64,000 nucleotides of DNA from positions 1 to 64,000 of the forward strand of contig JAFEBM010000034.1 of the NCBI GenBank assembly GCA_018242685.1. The letters run 5' to 3'. Positions 35,743 to 45,193 of the stretch are shown piece after piece (the first letter of the stretch is position 1; each line of letters opens with the position of its first letter). This DNA comes from Nitrospira sp. Lineage in GTDB: Bacteria; Nitrospirota; Nitrospiria; Nitrospirales; Nitrospiraceae. The notes below the pieces were generated by a model. The model had not been told where the DNA came from and ran no database searches. It saw only the letters and a list, made by a program, of their open reading frames with translations. Position numbers and translations under genes: made by a program.

Positions 35743-37293
35743 ATGGCCGCTCTATTCCTCATGATTCTGATCTTGCTTCCCGTGACAACGATACTGGCGG
35801 AGCCGGTGCACGATTCAAGCGCGTTGAAGGCGCAGTCCGCCCGCACCGAGCCCCTGACCATCAGCGAAGTGCTCGCCCGTATTGAGTTGACGCATCCGCT
35901 GCTTCGGGCGACCGGGGTTGAACGGATCGAGGCCCGGGCGAAGATCCTGAAGGCACTCGGGGCCTGGGAACCGACATTCAAGAATAATACAGAGATGGGT
36001 CGGTATCAGGTATGGAATTTCCTGCAATTCATAAATGAGAATACGGGCGGATTTAACGACAGCACGATCGAGATCGGGCATCCCTGGGGCTTCCGGATTG
36101 AAGGCGGAATCCGGAACGGCTTTGGGGATAGGCTTAACCAGAACTCCAATGCGTTGCTCGCGAACGATGGCCTGATGTTCTGGCCTCAGCAGCAAGCGCT
36201 CGTCGGAGGGTCGGCCCACCTGCTGCGCAACTTCATGATCAACGAAGAGTATGCCGAGTTTCAAAAGGCCGAACTCGCGGGGCCGCAGGCGGAGATCGCG
36301 GTGGCGCAGGAACGGCAAGACCTCTATCTCGCCGGCGCTGTGCAGTACTGGGACTGGCAGGTCGCCGTCAAACAAGCCGAGCTTGTGAAGCGCGCCTTGG
36401 CTGTGGCCGAAGAACGGCTCACGCAGATCGAAGGGCAGGCCAAGCGTGGGCTGGCCTCGCCGCTCGACGTCATTGAGAGCGGGCAGGAAGTGCAGCGGCG
36501 CAAGGAAGCGGCCATTGCCGCACAACGGAAGGTGGAGTATGAGCAGTACAAACTGTCCCTCTTTCTCTGGGAGAACGGCGAGCCGGTGACGCCGCGACCG
36601 GAATGGGCGCCGGAATTCCAGGGCGAAACGCCGCTCCCGACCAAAGACCAGGTCGCAGCCTATAAAGTGGAGGCCAAAGAAGATCGGCCGGAAGTGCGGG
36701 AGCTCTACATCGAAGCCAAGATGAACAATATCGACATCAAGCTCGCCAAGAACCACCTGCTCCCGCAGTTGGATTTTCAGGGGGGACAAAACCCGATCGG
36801 CTTGGACTGGTTTGTGGGACTCGGGTATCGGTTCGAAGCGGATTTTAAGATGGCGCTGTTCCAGCGGAAAGGGCGTGGGGAGGTCATGTATGCGGAAGCG
36901 GACCAGCAACAATTGGTCTTGAAACAGCTGTATACCGAGCAACAAGTCAGTATCGACGTGGACAACTGGCTCTCGGCCCAAGTGCGGGCCAGAGACCGGG
37001 TGAAGGCGGCGACGGAAGCGCTGCGGTTGGCCAAGACGCTGGAGGAGGGCGAACGGACCCGCTTCAATATGGGCGCGACCACTGTCCTCTTTGTGAACGT
37101 CCGTGAGCGCAACGTGGTGGAACAGGCGTACCAACTGTATCGGGCGCAAGCCGACTACGCGGTGTCAAGAGGCGGGATGTTATGGGCCAGGGGGCACTTG
37201 TCCAAGCCGTGGCCCCAAAGCGAGTTGGCCAAGTATGGGAACCCGCTGACGGCGGCCGGCATGGACGGCTTCAAACGACCGGGACGCGATTAA
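35743..37293 (+). CDS. TolC-family outer membrane channel protein, copy 2
   Basis: 516 residues from ATG 35743, preceded by AAGGAGCATCCG as in the other copies; a much longer in-frame start at 35608 would overlap copy 1 and bury the signal peptide. Signal ends at ILAEP. The helical hairpin halves are nearly identical to copy 1, while residues about 75-160 (strand/tip region) differ, suggesting changed partner or substrate contacts. Gap of 23 bases to copy 1. Confidence 0.88.
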   Translation: MAALFLMILILLPVTTILAEPVHDSSALKAQSARTEPLTISEVLARIELTHPLLRATGVERIEARAKILKALGAWEPTFKNNTEMGRYQVWNFLQFINENTGGFNDSTIEIGHPWGFRIEGGIRNGFGDRLNQNSNALLANDGLMFWPQQQALVGGSAHLLRNFMINEEYAEFQKAELAGPQAEIAVAQERQDLYLAGAVQYWDWQVAVKQAELVKRALAVAEERLTQIEGQAKRGLASPLDVIESGQEVQRRKEAAIAAQRKVEYEQYKLSLFLWENGEPVTPRPEWAPEFQGETPLPTKDQVAAYKVEAKEDRPEVRELYIEAKMNNIDIKLAKNHLLPQLDFQGGQNPIGLDWFVGLGYRFEADFKMALFQRKGRGEVMYAEADQQQLVLKQLYTEQQVSIDVDNWLSAQVRARDRVKAATEALRLAKTLEEGERTRFNMGATTVLFVNVRERNVVEQAYQLYRAQADYAVSRGGMLWARGHLSKPWPQSELAKYGNPLTAAGMDGFKRPGRD

Positions 37294-37318
37294 TTCAGCA
37301 ACAAAGGAGCATCCTGCC

Positions 37319-38917
37319 TTGATCCTTCTCTTGCTGTTCACATTGCTGATGGTGCCGGCGATCGGACTGGCGGAACCGGTGCTCGACTCGAGCGCCGTGC
37401 AGGCTCAGTCGACTCGTACCGTTCCCCTGACCATTGAAGAGGTGCTGGCCAGGATTGAGTTGACCCATCCGCTACTTCGGGCTACCGGGCTGGAGCGGGC
37501 GCAGGCTCGGGCGAAAGTCTTGAAAGCGTTGGGGGCGTGGGAGCCGAAGGTTCGGAACGAGCTCGAATACGACCGGTTTGAAACGTATAATCTGACGAAC
37601 GTGACTGGCGCGCCGAATGTATCGAGTATCGGCTATAACGATACCTTTCTCAAGGTCGGGCACCCCTGGGGGTGGAGTATCTTTGGCGGTATCCGTAGCG
37701 GCTTTGGGGATAGAACCAGTATGGTTGGTAGCGGCAACACGATAAGCCCGACTCATGTCCCAATCAGTCCCGGGGTCGCGATCCCTCAAGACCAGCAATT
37801 GTTCTATCCGCAGCAATCAGCAATCTACGGCGGAGAGTTTGATTTCCTGCGGGGATTCATGATGAATGAAGCGTTTGCCGCATTTCAAAAAGCGGAGATC
37901 GCCGGGCCTCAAGCCGAGGTGCAGGTGGCGCAGAAGCGGCAAGATCTCTATCTCGCCGGAGCCGTGCAATACTGGGATTGGCAGGTCGCCGTCAAACAAG
38001 CCGATGTGGTGAAGCGTGCGTTGGCCGTCGCGGAAGAGCGCTATCGCATGGTGGAGGGCAGAGCCAAAGCCGGCGCGGTCGCTCCGATCGACGTGGTCGA
38101 AGCCCGGGAAGAAGTTCAGCGGCGTCGAGAGGCCGCCATTGCCGCGCAACGGAAGGTGGAGTATGAGCAATACAAGCTGGCGCTCTTTCTCTGGGAAAAC
38201 GGCGACCCGGTGACGCCGAGACCGGAGTGGGCCCCAGAATTTCAGGGGGACACGCCGTTGCCGAGTGAAGAGGATGTGGCGGCCTTCAAAGTGGAAGCGA
38301 CGGAGGATCGGCCGGAAGTGCGCGAGCTCTACATTCAAGCCAAATTGAACAATGTCGAACTGAAACTGGCGAAGAATAATCTGCTTCCCAGGCTCACGCT
38401 TGATGGGGGGCCGGCGTATGGCGGGATCTATTATTTCGGAGGGTTCTCCTACAGAGCGGGTCTTGTATTCAGTATGCCGTTGTTCAATCGGGGTGCCCGA
38501 GGGAAGGTCCTTCACGCGGAGGCTGAGCAGACACGGTTGGCGTATAAGCAGTTCTACACCGAGCGGCAAGTTCAGATCGACGTCGACAACTGGTTGTCGG
38601 CTCAGGTACGGGCCCGCGATCGAGTGAAGGTCTCGACAGAGGCTCTGCGCTTGGCCAAGACCTTGGAAGAAGGCGAACGAGCCCGGTTTAATATGGGAGC
38701 AACGAGCGTGCTCTTCGTCAACGTACGAGAGCGTGCGGTGGTCGAAGCGGCTTACGAGCTCTACCGCGCCCAGGCAGACTATGCGGTGTCCCGAGGAGGG
38801 ATGCTGTGGGCCAGGGGGGCTTTGTCAAAGTCCTTGCCCGACAACCTGCTTGCCAAGTACGGGGATCCCTTGAATGCGGCCGGTTCTTCCGGACGAAAAA
38901 TGTCGGGACGTGATTAA
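37319..38917 (+). CDS. TolC-family outer membrane channel protein, copy 3
   Basis: 532 residues with a TTG start at 37319, supported by the shared AAAGGAGCATCC leader. Signal ends at GLAEP. It has an insertion of about 15 residues around position 140-155 (SGNTISPTHVPISP) not present in copies 1 and 2, and is the most divergent of the three. C-terminus MSGRD echoes the others. 220 bases separate it from the ABC-type gene. Confidence 0.87.
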   Translation: MILLLLFTLLMVPAIGLAEPVLDSSAVQAQSTRTVPLTIEEVLARIELTHPLLRATGLERAQARAKVLKALGAWEPKVRNELEYDRFETYNLTNVTGAPNVSSIGYNDTFLKVGHPWGWSIFGGIRSGFGDRTSMVGSGNTISPTHVPISPGVAIPQDQQLFYPQQSAIYGGEFDFLRGFMMNEAFAAFQKAEIAGPQAEVQVAQKRQDLYLAGAVQYWDWQVAVKQADVVKRALAVAEERYRMVEGRAKAGAVAPIDVVEAREEVQRRREAAIAAQRKVEYEQYKLALFLWENGDPVTPRPEWAPEFQGDTPLPSEEDVAAFKVEATEDRPEVRELYIQAKLNNVELKLAKNNLLPRLTLDGGPAYGGIYYFGGFSYRAGLVFSMPLFNRGARGKVLHAEAEQTRLAYKQFYTERQVQIDVDNWLSAQVRARDRVKVSTEALRLAKTLEEGERARFNMGATSVLFVNVRERAVVEAAYELYRAQADYAVSRGGMLWARGALSKSLPDNLLAKYGDPLNAAGSSGRKMSGRD

Positions 38918-39142
38918 ACACGGCGACATAAATAACGCCGCATAATAGGCTTCGAAACGCAGTGTTCATGCGGTGTTTGGGTTGTAAATGCGGCAACACT
39001 TAGCACGTCGTGTTTAGTAGGTGGAAGTAGAGTTGGTAGTAGCGGATAGTTCATTCGATGGGTTGGAAGTAGACTCTTGAACATGATCTAGTTCGGCAAG
39101 GGGCGGATGATTCACATCCTGACTTAATTACTGGGGGTGGTC

Positions 39143-40819
39143 ATGAAAGAACCTCAGGGCGAAAGTTCTCAGGGCCTGTTCGAAGCGCTGATGAAGCAGC
39201 TTACCGTGGCTATGCGGGCTGAGAAAAAAATCATGAGTTTGATTTTTTCTTATGCCCTGGCAGTTGGGTTCTTTTCTCTTATCATCCCGTTGACCGTGCA
39301 GGAATTGGTCAGCACCTTTTCCTATGCGGTTCAACCGGTCATGATTTGGACTCTGACCGGCATCATGCTGGCGGTTCTGTTGTTTGTGGGCCTGTTCAAG
39401 ACATTCCATTTCTATGCGGTAGACGTCGTGCAACGGCGACTCTTTGCGAGAGTCGCGATCGCGATGGTTGAACAGCTTCCTCGGAATCGATTTAAAGGGG
39501 TGCAATCCGAGCTTGCGAATTACTTCATCGAAACGGTTTTTATGCAACGGGCCTTGTCCACGCTGCTCATCGACCTGGTGAACGTCGTGGTAGGTGGGGC
39601 GGTCGGTATGATCGTGCTGATCGTCTACCATCCTTATTTTATCATGTACAACCTACTGCTCATGGCCGGGTTCGGGGTCACGTTTTTCGTGCTCTCTCGT
39701 GGTGCAATGAAGACGACCCTCGCCATGTCTCACGCGAAGTACGACGTCTTCAATTGGATTCAAGAGATTTCGCGGAATGCGTTGCAGTTGAAGGCCACCG
39801 ACAGCCGCCCGTTTCTCATCCAGAAGACGAACGATCTCGTCACTCGCTATGTTGAAACTCGGAAAGCCCGGTTTGCCGTTCTCGTTCGGCAATATGTCGG
39901 TTCAGTGGGGGGACAAGCGATTGCGCAATCAGGAGCTCTTGCTCTCTCCGCCTGGCTCATGGCATCAGGGCAGATGACCCTTGGACAGTTGGTCGCTGTA
40001 CAGGCGGTTGTCGGCGCACTCGTCATCAATTTCGACTCCCTCATCAAAAACATGGGATATGTGTACTATTTCTTCACGTCCCTGAAGCACCTCGATGAGG
40101 TCTTTAGGCAGGATCAAGATTACGTCTCAGCCGAATCAACCGTGGCACTGCCCAAGCATTTGACTCAGGGAGTCCGTGTCACCTGCAAAGGGGTCAGCTT
40201 GATTCACGGGGGCGTGTCTGTGTTCGATGGCTTCAACCTGGATGTGGCGCCGGGCGAGAAGCTCGGTATCTACGCCCGAACAACGGGAGCCAAAACAGCC
40301 TTGGCCAGGGTGTTAGGCGGGCTCGAAAATCCGACCAATGGCGTCGTTCAGTACAATGGCGTGGATCTTCGGTATATCGAGCCCAATGCGATCAATCAAA
40401 CCCGCAGCGTCATGATCGACTCGCAGTTGTCGTTGATCAAGGGAACGATCGAAGAAAATATCGTTATGGGACGTTCCTATGTCACCTATGATGACCTCAA
40501 TTGGGCTCTCCGATTCACCGAACTTGAAGAAGATGTCGAGGGTTTGGCACGAGGTGTTAAGTCCGATATCTCTTCGCTGGGAGAATCCCTTTCCCCGACT
40601 CACGTTGTGCAGATTCTTCTGGCTCGAGCGATTTTAGGGCGTCCACAAGTACTCATATTTGACGGATTGATTCACTCGCTCGAGCCATCGTTGCGCGAGC
40701 GTGTGCTGCGACGCTTGTGCTCTAAAGATGAAGCATGGTCTGTGATCTTCGTGTCGACGGATCCCAATCTTACGGATCATGCCGATCGTCGTATTATGCT
40801 GCATCATGCTCATGCGTAA
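39143..40819 (+). CDS. ABC-type exporter protein with degenerate nucleotide-binding domain
   Basis: 558 residues (ATG 39143; GTG 39137 also in frame). N-terminal half has about six membrane helices in the exporter (HlyB/MsbA) layout. The C-terminal ATPase domain is broken at every key site: Walker A reads YARTTGAKTALA instead of GxxGxGK[ST]; signature reads LGESLSPTH instead of LSGGQ; Walker B reads VLIFDGL with Gly in place of the catalytic Glu; the H-loop is STDPN, lacking His. It should bind or hydrolyse ATP poorly or not at all. Next gene is an HlyD adaptor, 45 bases on. Confidence 0.85.
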   Translation: MKEPQGESSQGLFEALMKQLTVAMRAEKKIMSLIFSYALAVGFFSLIIPLTVQELVSTFSYAVQPVMIWTLTGIMLAVLLFVGLFKTFHFYAVDVVQRRLFARVAIAMVEQLPRNRFKGVQSELANYFIETVFMQRALSTLLIDLVNVVVGGAVGMIVLIVYHPYFIMYNLLLMAGFGVTFFVLSRGAMKTTLAMSHAKYDVFNWIQEISRNALQLKATDSRPFLIQKTNDLVTRYVETRKARFAVLVRQYVGSVGGQAIAQSGALALSAWLMASGQMTLGQLVAVQAVVGALVINFDSLIKNMGYVYYFFTSLKHLDEVFRQDQDYVSAESTVALPKHLTQGVRVTCKGVSLIHGGVSVFDGFNLDVAPGEKLGIYARTTGAKTALARVLGGLENPTNGVVQYNGVDLRYIEPNAINQTRSVMIDSQLSLIKGTIEENIVMGRSYVTYDDLNWALRFTELEEDVEGLARGVKSDISSLGESLSPTHVVQILLARAILGRPQVLIFDGLIHSLEPSLRERVLRRLCSKDEAWSVIFVSTDPNLTDHADRRIMLHHAHA

Positions 40820-40864
40820 ACGGGTGGAATGGCAAATCAACACCGGTAAATTAATGGAGGCTCC

Positions 40865-42310
40865 ATGGCTAGCCTAGGTCGCGGTGTCGAAGGCAGCGGG
40901 GAACGTGCGCTGGTCAAGCGAGGGGTAGGCTTGGAAGCGATCACCATCGAACAGGGACCCACATTGGCGAAGTTGCCGTGTTGGGAAGCGGTACAGATCC
41001 CCGGCGGAATGTTCACGGCGTCTCGTGCGATATTAACAATTCTCCTGCTTTTTCTGATCGTCCTCGAGTTCGTTCCCTGGACACAGACCATCTCTGTGAA
41101 TGGGAAAGTTTCCGCTTATACTCCTTACGACCGGCCGCAGAAAATCGAGTCTCGGATTACGGGTCGTGTCAAGGCCTGGCATATTTATGAAGGAGTGAAG
41201 GTCAAAAAGGGCGACCTCGTCGGCGAGCTCGAAGACTATGATCCGACCTTCATGGCGCCTGAGATCCTTCCACTTTTCGAACAACGTAAGGTCGCTCTGG
41301 AACAAACGCGCCAGGCCGCATTAGCTAGAGCGGATCAACTGAATAAGCGGATTGGGGAGATGAAAAAGCTGGTCCAGGCCGCCGTGCCCTCGGCTGAGGC
41401 CAGAGTGGTGGAAGCTGACAACAAAGTGCGAGAGGCACAACAGAAGGTCGAGCAGTATAAGATCGATGTGCATACAGCGCAACTCAATGTCGACCGGCAT
41501 CGGCAACTTGTCAGAGACGGATTGGTTTCACAACGGGAACTCGAGTTAACGATTCAGACTGAAATCGGCACAAAAGCTGGTTTGCAGGCGGCGCAGGCCG
41601 GCTTGCTGGCTGCCGAGCAAGCTCGGTCCGCCTTGAGCTTCGGACGTGACCAAATCACAGCTGATGTACAGCAACGGCTGATGGATGCAATAGCATCGCG
41701 CGATGCCGCTGTGGCTGAGGCCGCCAAGGCGACGGAACAGTTGGCGGATATCTCGTATCGACAACAGGGTGTCCAACAACGAATCGAGGCTGCGAAGCTC
41801 TACTCGCCAATGGACGGAACCGTCGTCAAGATGGCGAAGGTCGGTATCAATGAGACGGTTAAGCAGGGAGACAATCTGGTCACTATTTCTCCACTCTCCA
41901 CCGATCCAGCCATCGAAATGGTGGCCGAAGGCTTGGATTCTCCACTTTTGAAGCCTGGGCGTAAGGTGAGGATCTTGTTTTTCGGAGTGCCGGCCATTCC
42001 GTTGCCTGCCTGGCCCTCGTTGATGGCTGGTACTCGTGGGGGCGTCATCAAGGTGGTTGACCAGATCGATGATGGAAAAGGAAATTATCGGTTCTGGGTC
42101 GTTCCTGACCCGGATGATCCTCAACCATGGCCTGAACAGGCTCAGGTGAGACAGGGTACAAAGGTATTGGGCTGGGTGATCATGAACCGTGTCCCTCTTT
42201 GGTATGAACTGTGGCGGCGCTTTAACTTCTTCCCGCCGGATTATATTGAACGCTCCCCAAGTGTGTTTGAGATGTTCGCACCCAAGGTAGCGGCACCGGG
42301 CGGTAAATAG
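40865..42310 (+). CDS. HlyD-family membrane fusion (adaptor) protein
   Basis: 481 residues. One membrane helix near 57-75 (AILTILLLFLIVLEFVP), then a lipoyl/barrel-sandwich half (ISVNGKVSAYTPYDRPQKIE, ITGRVKAWHIYEGVKVKKGD), a long coiled-coil hairpin (about 130-290) and the second lipoyl half (YSPMDGTVVKMAKVGINETVKQGD). Spans the periplasm, joining an inner-membrane transporter to a TolC channel. GGAGG 4 bases before the ATG. With the three TolC genes and the degenerate ABC protein it completes a type I-like apparatus. Confidence 0.9.
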   Translation: MASLGRGVEGSGERALVKRGVGLEAITIEQGPTLAKLPCWEAVQIPGGMFTASRAILTILLLFLIVLEFVPWTQTISVNGKVSAYTPYDRPQKIESRITGRVKAWHIYEGVKVKKGDLVGELEDYDPTFMAPEILPLFEQRKVALEQTRQAALARADQLNKRIGEMKKLVQAAVPSAEARVVEADNKVREAQQKVEQYKIDVHTAQLNVDRHRQLVRDGLVSQRELELTIQTEIGTKAGLQAAQAGLLAAEQARSALSFGRDQITADVQQRLMDAIASRDAAVAEAAKATEQLADISYRQQGVQQRIEAAKLYSPMDGTVVKMAKVGINETVKQGDNLVTISPLSTDPAIEMVAEGLDSPLLKPGRKVRILFFGVPAIPLPAWPSLMAGTRGGVIKVVDQIDDGKGNYRFWVVPDPDDPQPWPEQAQVRQGTKVLGWVIMNRVPLWYELWRRFNFFPPDYIERSPSVFEMFAPKVAAPGGK

Positions 42311-42669
42311 TCGATCGTGCGGCACAATCGATGCTGCACATAGTTTTTCTTCTTGAAGATGGCTCGGGGAATCTCCCCGGGCCATCTTCGCAATCATCGA
42401 TAGCTGTAAGCGGTATCCTTGTCATTTTTTCAGTGCAACTTCATTTCTCCAACGCACAACGATTGTAGCTACCCGTATTGCAGCCGCCTCCTTGCAAACC
42501 TGCAATGGTTACCGACGTCTTATCCCACTGGGGTGAGCAAAACGAAGGCCATAGGCTGAGTAAATTGCTGGATGGCAATTGCCACGACTCCAATCTCCTT
42601 GACCATATCAAATGGACTCGCTAAGGTGCCGTCTTTATTCTAGGAGTCGATCGAAAGAGAGGGAAAGAG
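42311..42669. other. Gap between adaptor gene and purE
   Basis: 359 bases without a gene. It holds a strong hairpin at 42355-42389 and nothing else recognised. Confidence 0.5.
42355..42389 (+). terminator. Strong hairpin after the HlyD gene
   Basis: A 16-bp stem (42355-42370 with 42374-42389, one G-U) and 3-base loop, about 45 bases after the stop. There is no T-run after it on the plus strand, but stem strength and place suggest an end-of-operon structure. Confidence 0.55.
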
Positions 42670-43221
42670 ATGGGTAGAATACAGCGGGTAGCGAGCCGGT
42701 CTAGAAAAAGCGCAAGCCGAGAGATCGGGAGCCGCAAGCCGTTTGTCGGGATTTTGGGGGGTAGTAAATCAGATTTCCCTATTTTAGAAAAATCCGGAGC
42801 GATCTTGGACGAGCTGGGTATTCCTTATGAACTACTTGTCGTTTCTGCTCATCGGACGCCGGATCGCCTCTTTGAGTACGCTACAAATGCTTCTGATCGA
42901 GGGGTCAAAGTCATCATTGCGGGAGCTGGAGGAGCGGCTCATCTTCCCGGTATGTTGGCTGCCAAGACCCATCTTCCGGTGATCGGTGTCCCGATTCCGA
43001 CAGAAAACCTTCGCGGGCTTGATTCCTTATTATCAATCGTCCAGATGCCAAAAGGCATTCCAGTTGCCACAGTGGCGATCGGTGGTGCCGAGAATGCAGG
43101 TCTCCTCGCCGGCCAAATTCTCGCAGGAAGCCATCCGGAAATTGCTGAGCGCATTAAGAGCTACCGAGCGGCTCAAACGGAGAGCGTTCTCAATTCTGCC
43201 GAGGCCAAGGGCACGAGATGA
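42670..43221 (+). CDS. purE: N5-carboxyaminoimidazole ribonucleotide mutase
   Basis: 183 residues. PurE core after a basic 20-residue extension: [45 protein letters not shown]. It moves the carboxyl group of N5-CAIR in purine synthesis. AGGGAAAGAG lies directly before the ATG. purK follows after 10 bases, the normal pair. Confidence 0.95.
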   Translation: MGRIQRVASRSRKSASREIGSRKPFVGILGGSKSDFPILEKSGAILDELGIPYELLVVSAHRTPDRLFEYATNASDRGVKVIIAGAGGAAHLPGMLAAKTHLPVIGVPIPTENLRGLDSLLSIVQMPKGIPVATVAIGGAENAGLLAGQILAGSHPEIAERIKSYRAAQTESVLNSAEAKGTR

Positions 43222-43231
43222 GTCGGCAGCT

Positions 43232-44395
43232 GTGACCGAGCGAATCCTTGAGCCAGGCTCCACTCTGGGAGTATTGGGTGGCGGGCAATTGGGGGCTATG
43301 TTCGCCGAGACCGCTCACCGCATGGGTTACCGGGTAGCTGTTTGGGATCCAGACGCCGACGCGCCCGCTCATCGGACTGCCAACCACTCATTTACTGCGC
43401 CATTCACGGATCTTGGTGTACGCAACCAATTCGCAAATGTTGCCGATGCCGTTACTCTGGAATGGGAAAATGTGCCTGCAGAGCTCTGCGAATGGCTGGA
43501 AGGCCGTTGCCCTATGCGACCTTCCGGAGCTGTTCTCCGGATCCTCCAGGATCGGATCGAACAGAAACAATACTTGTCGTCACGGCACCTCTCTGTTACC
43601 CCTTTCGCGGTTATCGAATCGGCTCCTCAACTAATCTCAGCGGTCGACCGTCTCGGCCTTCCCGCTGTTTGTAAGACAGCGAAGAGCGGGTACGATGGGA
43701 AAGGTCAGTGGCTACTCCGAGACACTTCGGATATGAGGGAAGTTGAACAAATAGTGAAATCTACCAAGCCCGGTCATCGGTGGATTCTTGAACAATTCAT
43801 AGAATATGTCCGAGAGTTTTCGATTCTCGTCGTGCGAAGCGAGAGTGGAGCGTACTGTGTATATCCGGCGGTTGAGAATCGGCACGAGCTGGGCATCTTA
43901 CGAGAAAGCCGCGTGCCTGCTTCCATCCCTCTTGATGTCGCCGAGAAAGCGACCGAACTTTCAAAGCAAACGGTAGCTGCGTTACAGGGCGTCGGCGTTT
44001 TCTGCGTAGAACTCTTTCAGGCTAAAGATGGTTCCCTCCTTATTAACGAGATTGCACCTCGTCCTCACAACTCCGGTCACTATACACTGGATGTCTGTAC
44101 TGTATCCCAATTCGAGCAGCAGGTACGAGTGACCTGCGGGCTCCCGTTGGGAGAAACAAGGCTTCTGAGCCCCGCGATCATGGTGAATCTTATTGGTGAG
44201 GAAGTAAGATCCGTGACATCCAGCGAAGGAGCCTACGCGCTCCATGCAACCGCAGGAGCGGTGCTTCATCTGTACGGCAAGCGTGTGATTCGTCCCGGTA
44301 GAAAGATGGGACATGTGACATTTACCGCTCCCGAAGCTCTGACAGCAGAAGAATTAGCTCACCGGTTCATCAAGCGCATCAGAAGGCCAGCCTAA
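43232..44395 (+). CDS. purK: N5-carboxyaminoimidazole ribonucleotide synthase
   Basis: 387 residues, GTG start at 43232 chosen because the ATP-grasp fold begins right after (LGVLGGGQLGAMFAETAHRMG) and purE ends 10 bases before. Other motifs: CKTAKSGYDGKGQWLL and the metal site NEIAPRPHNSGHYT. Makes N5-CAIR from AIR, bicarbonate and ATP for PurE. Confidence 0.94.
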   Translation: MTERILEPGSTLGVLGGGQLGAMFAETAHRMGYRVAVWDPDADAPAHRTANHSFTAPFTDLGVRNQFANVADAVTLEWENVPAELCEWLEGRCPMRPSGAVLRILQDRIEQKQYLSSRHLSVTPFAVIESAPQLISAVDRLGLPAVCKTAKSGYDGKGQWLLRDTSDMREVEQIVKSTKPGHRWILEQFIEYVREFSILVVRSESGAYCVYPAVENRHELGILRESRVPASIPLDVAEKATELSKQTVAALQGVGVFCVELFQAKDGSLLINEIAPRPHNSGHYTLDVCTVSQFEQQVRVTCGLPLGETRLLSPAIMVNLIGEEVRSVTSSEGAYALHATAGAVLHLYGKRVIRPGRKMGHVTFTAPEALTAEELAHRFIKRIRRPA

Positions 44396-44479
44396 GTTCG
44401 CTCAATACTTCCTGCATACTTGGTGAAATGACTTTTGGGCAGCAAGCACTCTGCCGCCTCGGTTCTTGGAGGTACATCC

Positions 44480-45181
44480 TCATGAAGACCACGTCGAGCG
44501 GCCCGGTGAAAAAAATCGCACCTCTTTCCGTTTGAAGAGACCGATCAGTGCCATACCGGCGATGAATCCACCGATATGAGCGAAAAAGGCGACGCCGCCC
44601 CCAGTGGATCCCACGCTCATGCCTCCACTGATGAGCTGCGTGATAAACCACATGCCGAGGACGATGCCCGCCGCCACTCGGATCATCCCGATCACCGGCA
44701 ACAAGACCAGCACGTGAGCGTGTGGGAATAGGAGTATATAAGCACCGAGCACAGCCGAGATGGCTCCGCTTGCCCCAACCATCGGGATTTGGGAGGAAGG
44801 GTCGGTCAAGGCATGGCTCAGAGCGGCAAGGATACCGGATAGGATATAGAAGACGACGAATTTCGCGTGACCCATCACATCTTCTATGTTATTGCCGAAT
44901 ATCCAAAGGTAGAGCATGTTCCCGAGCAGATGCATCCAGCTTCCGTGAAGAAACATGCTGGTCACCAGGGTGAGAGACGCCGAAATCGCAACGGTTTCCT
45001 CGGGAAGCGAAGCTTGGCCGAAGACAATGGCAGGAATGGCACCGTATTGAAATGAGAAGAGATCGGCTGCTTCCTGAGGGAGATTCACTTGATAGAGAAA
45101 CACAGCGATACAGATGCCGATGAAGCTCATCGTGACGATGGGAGTGTGTTGTGTAGGATTATCGTCGTAGAGTGGAATCAC
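44480..45181 (-). CDS. Rhomboid-family intramembrane serine protease
   Basis: 233 residues, GTG start. Six membrane segments. Oxyanion HLLGN motif after SMFLHGSWM, catalytic Ser in VGASGAISAVLG and catalytic His in FFAHIGGFIAG. A loop of variable length follows helix 1. The DHH phosphoesterase gene lies just upstream, 12 bases away on the same strand. Confidence 0.92.
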   Translation of the reverse strand: MIPLYDDNPTQHTPIVTMSFIGICIAVFLYQVNLPQEAADLFSFQYGAIPAIVFGQASLPEETVAISASLTLVTSMFLHGSWMHLLGNMLYLWIFGNNIEDVMGHAKFVVFYILSGILAALSHALTDPSSQIPMVGASGAISAVLGAYILLFPHAHVLVLLPVIGMIRVAAGIVLGMWFITQLISGGMSVGSTGGGVAFFAHIGGFIAGMALIGLFKRKEVRFFSPGRSTWSS

Positions 45182-45193
45182 GATGGTCCGACA

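Noticed and set aside
35815..37149. 444-codon open frame on the minus strand inside TolC copy 2
   Set aside because: It is the antisense shadow of a high-GC gene with a clear signal peptide and TolC motifs; similar shadows occur under copies 1 and 3.
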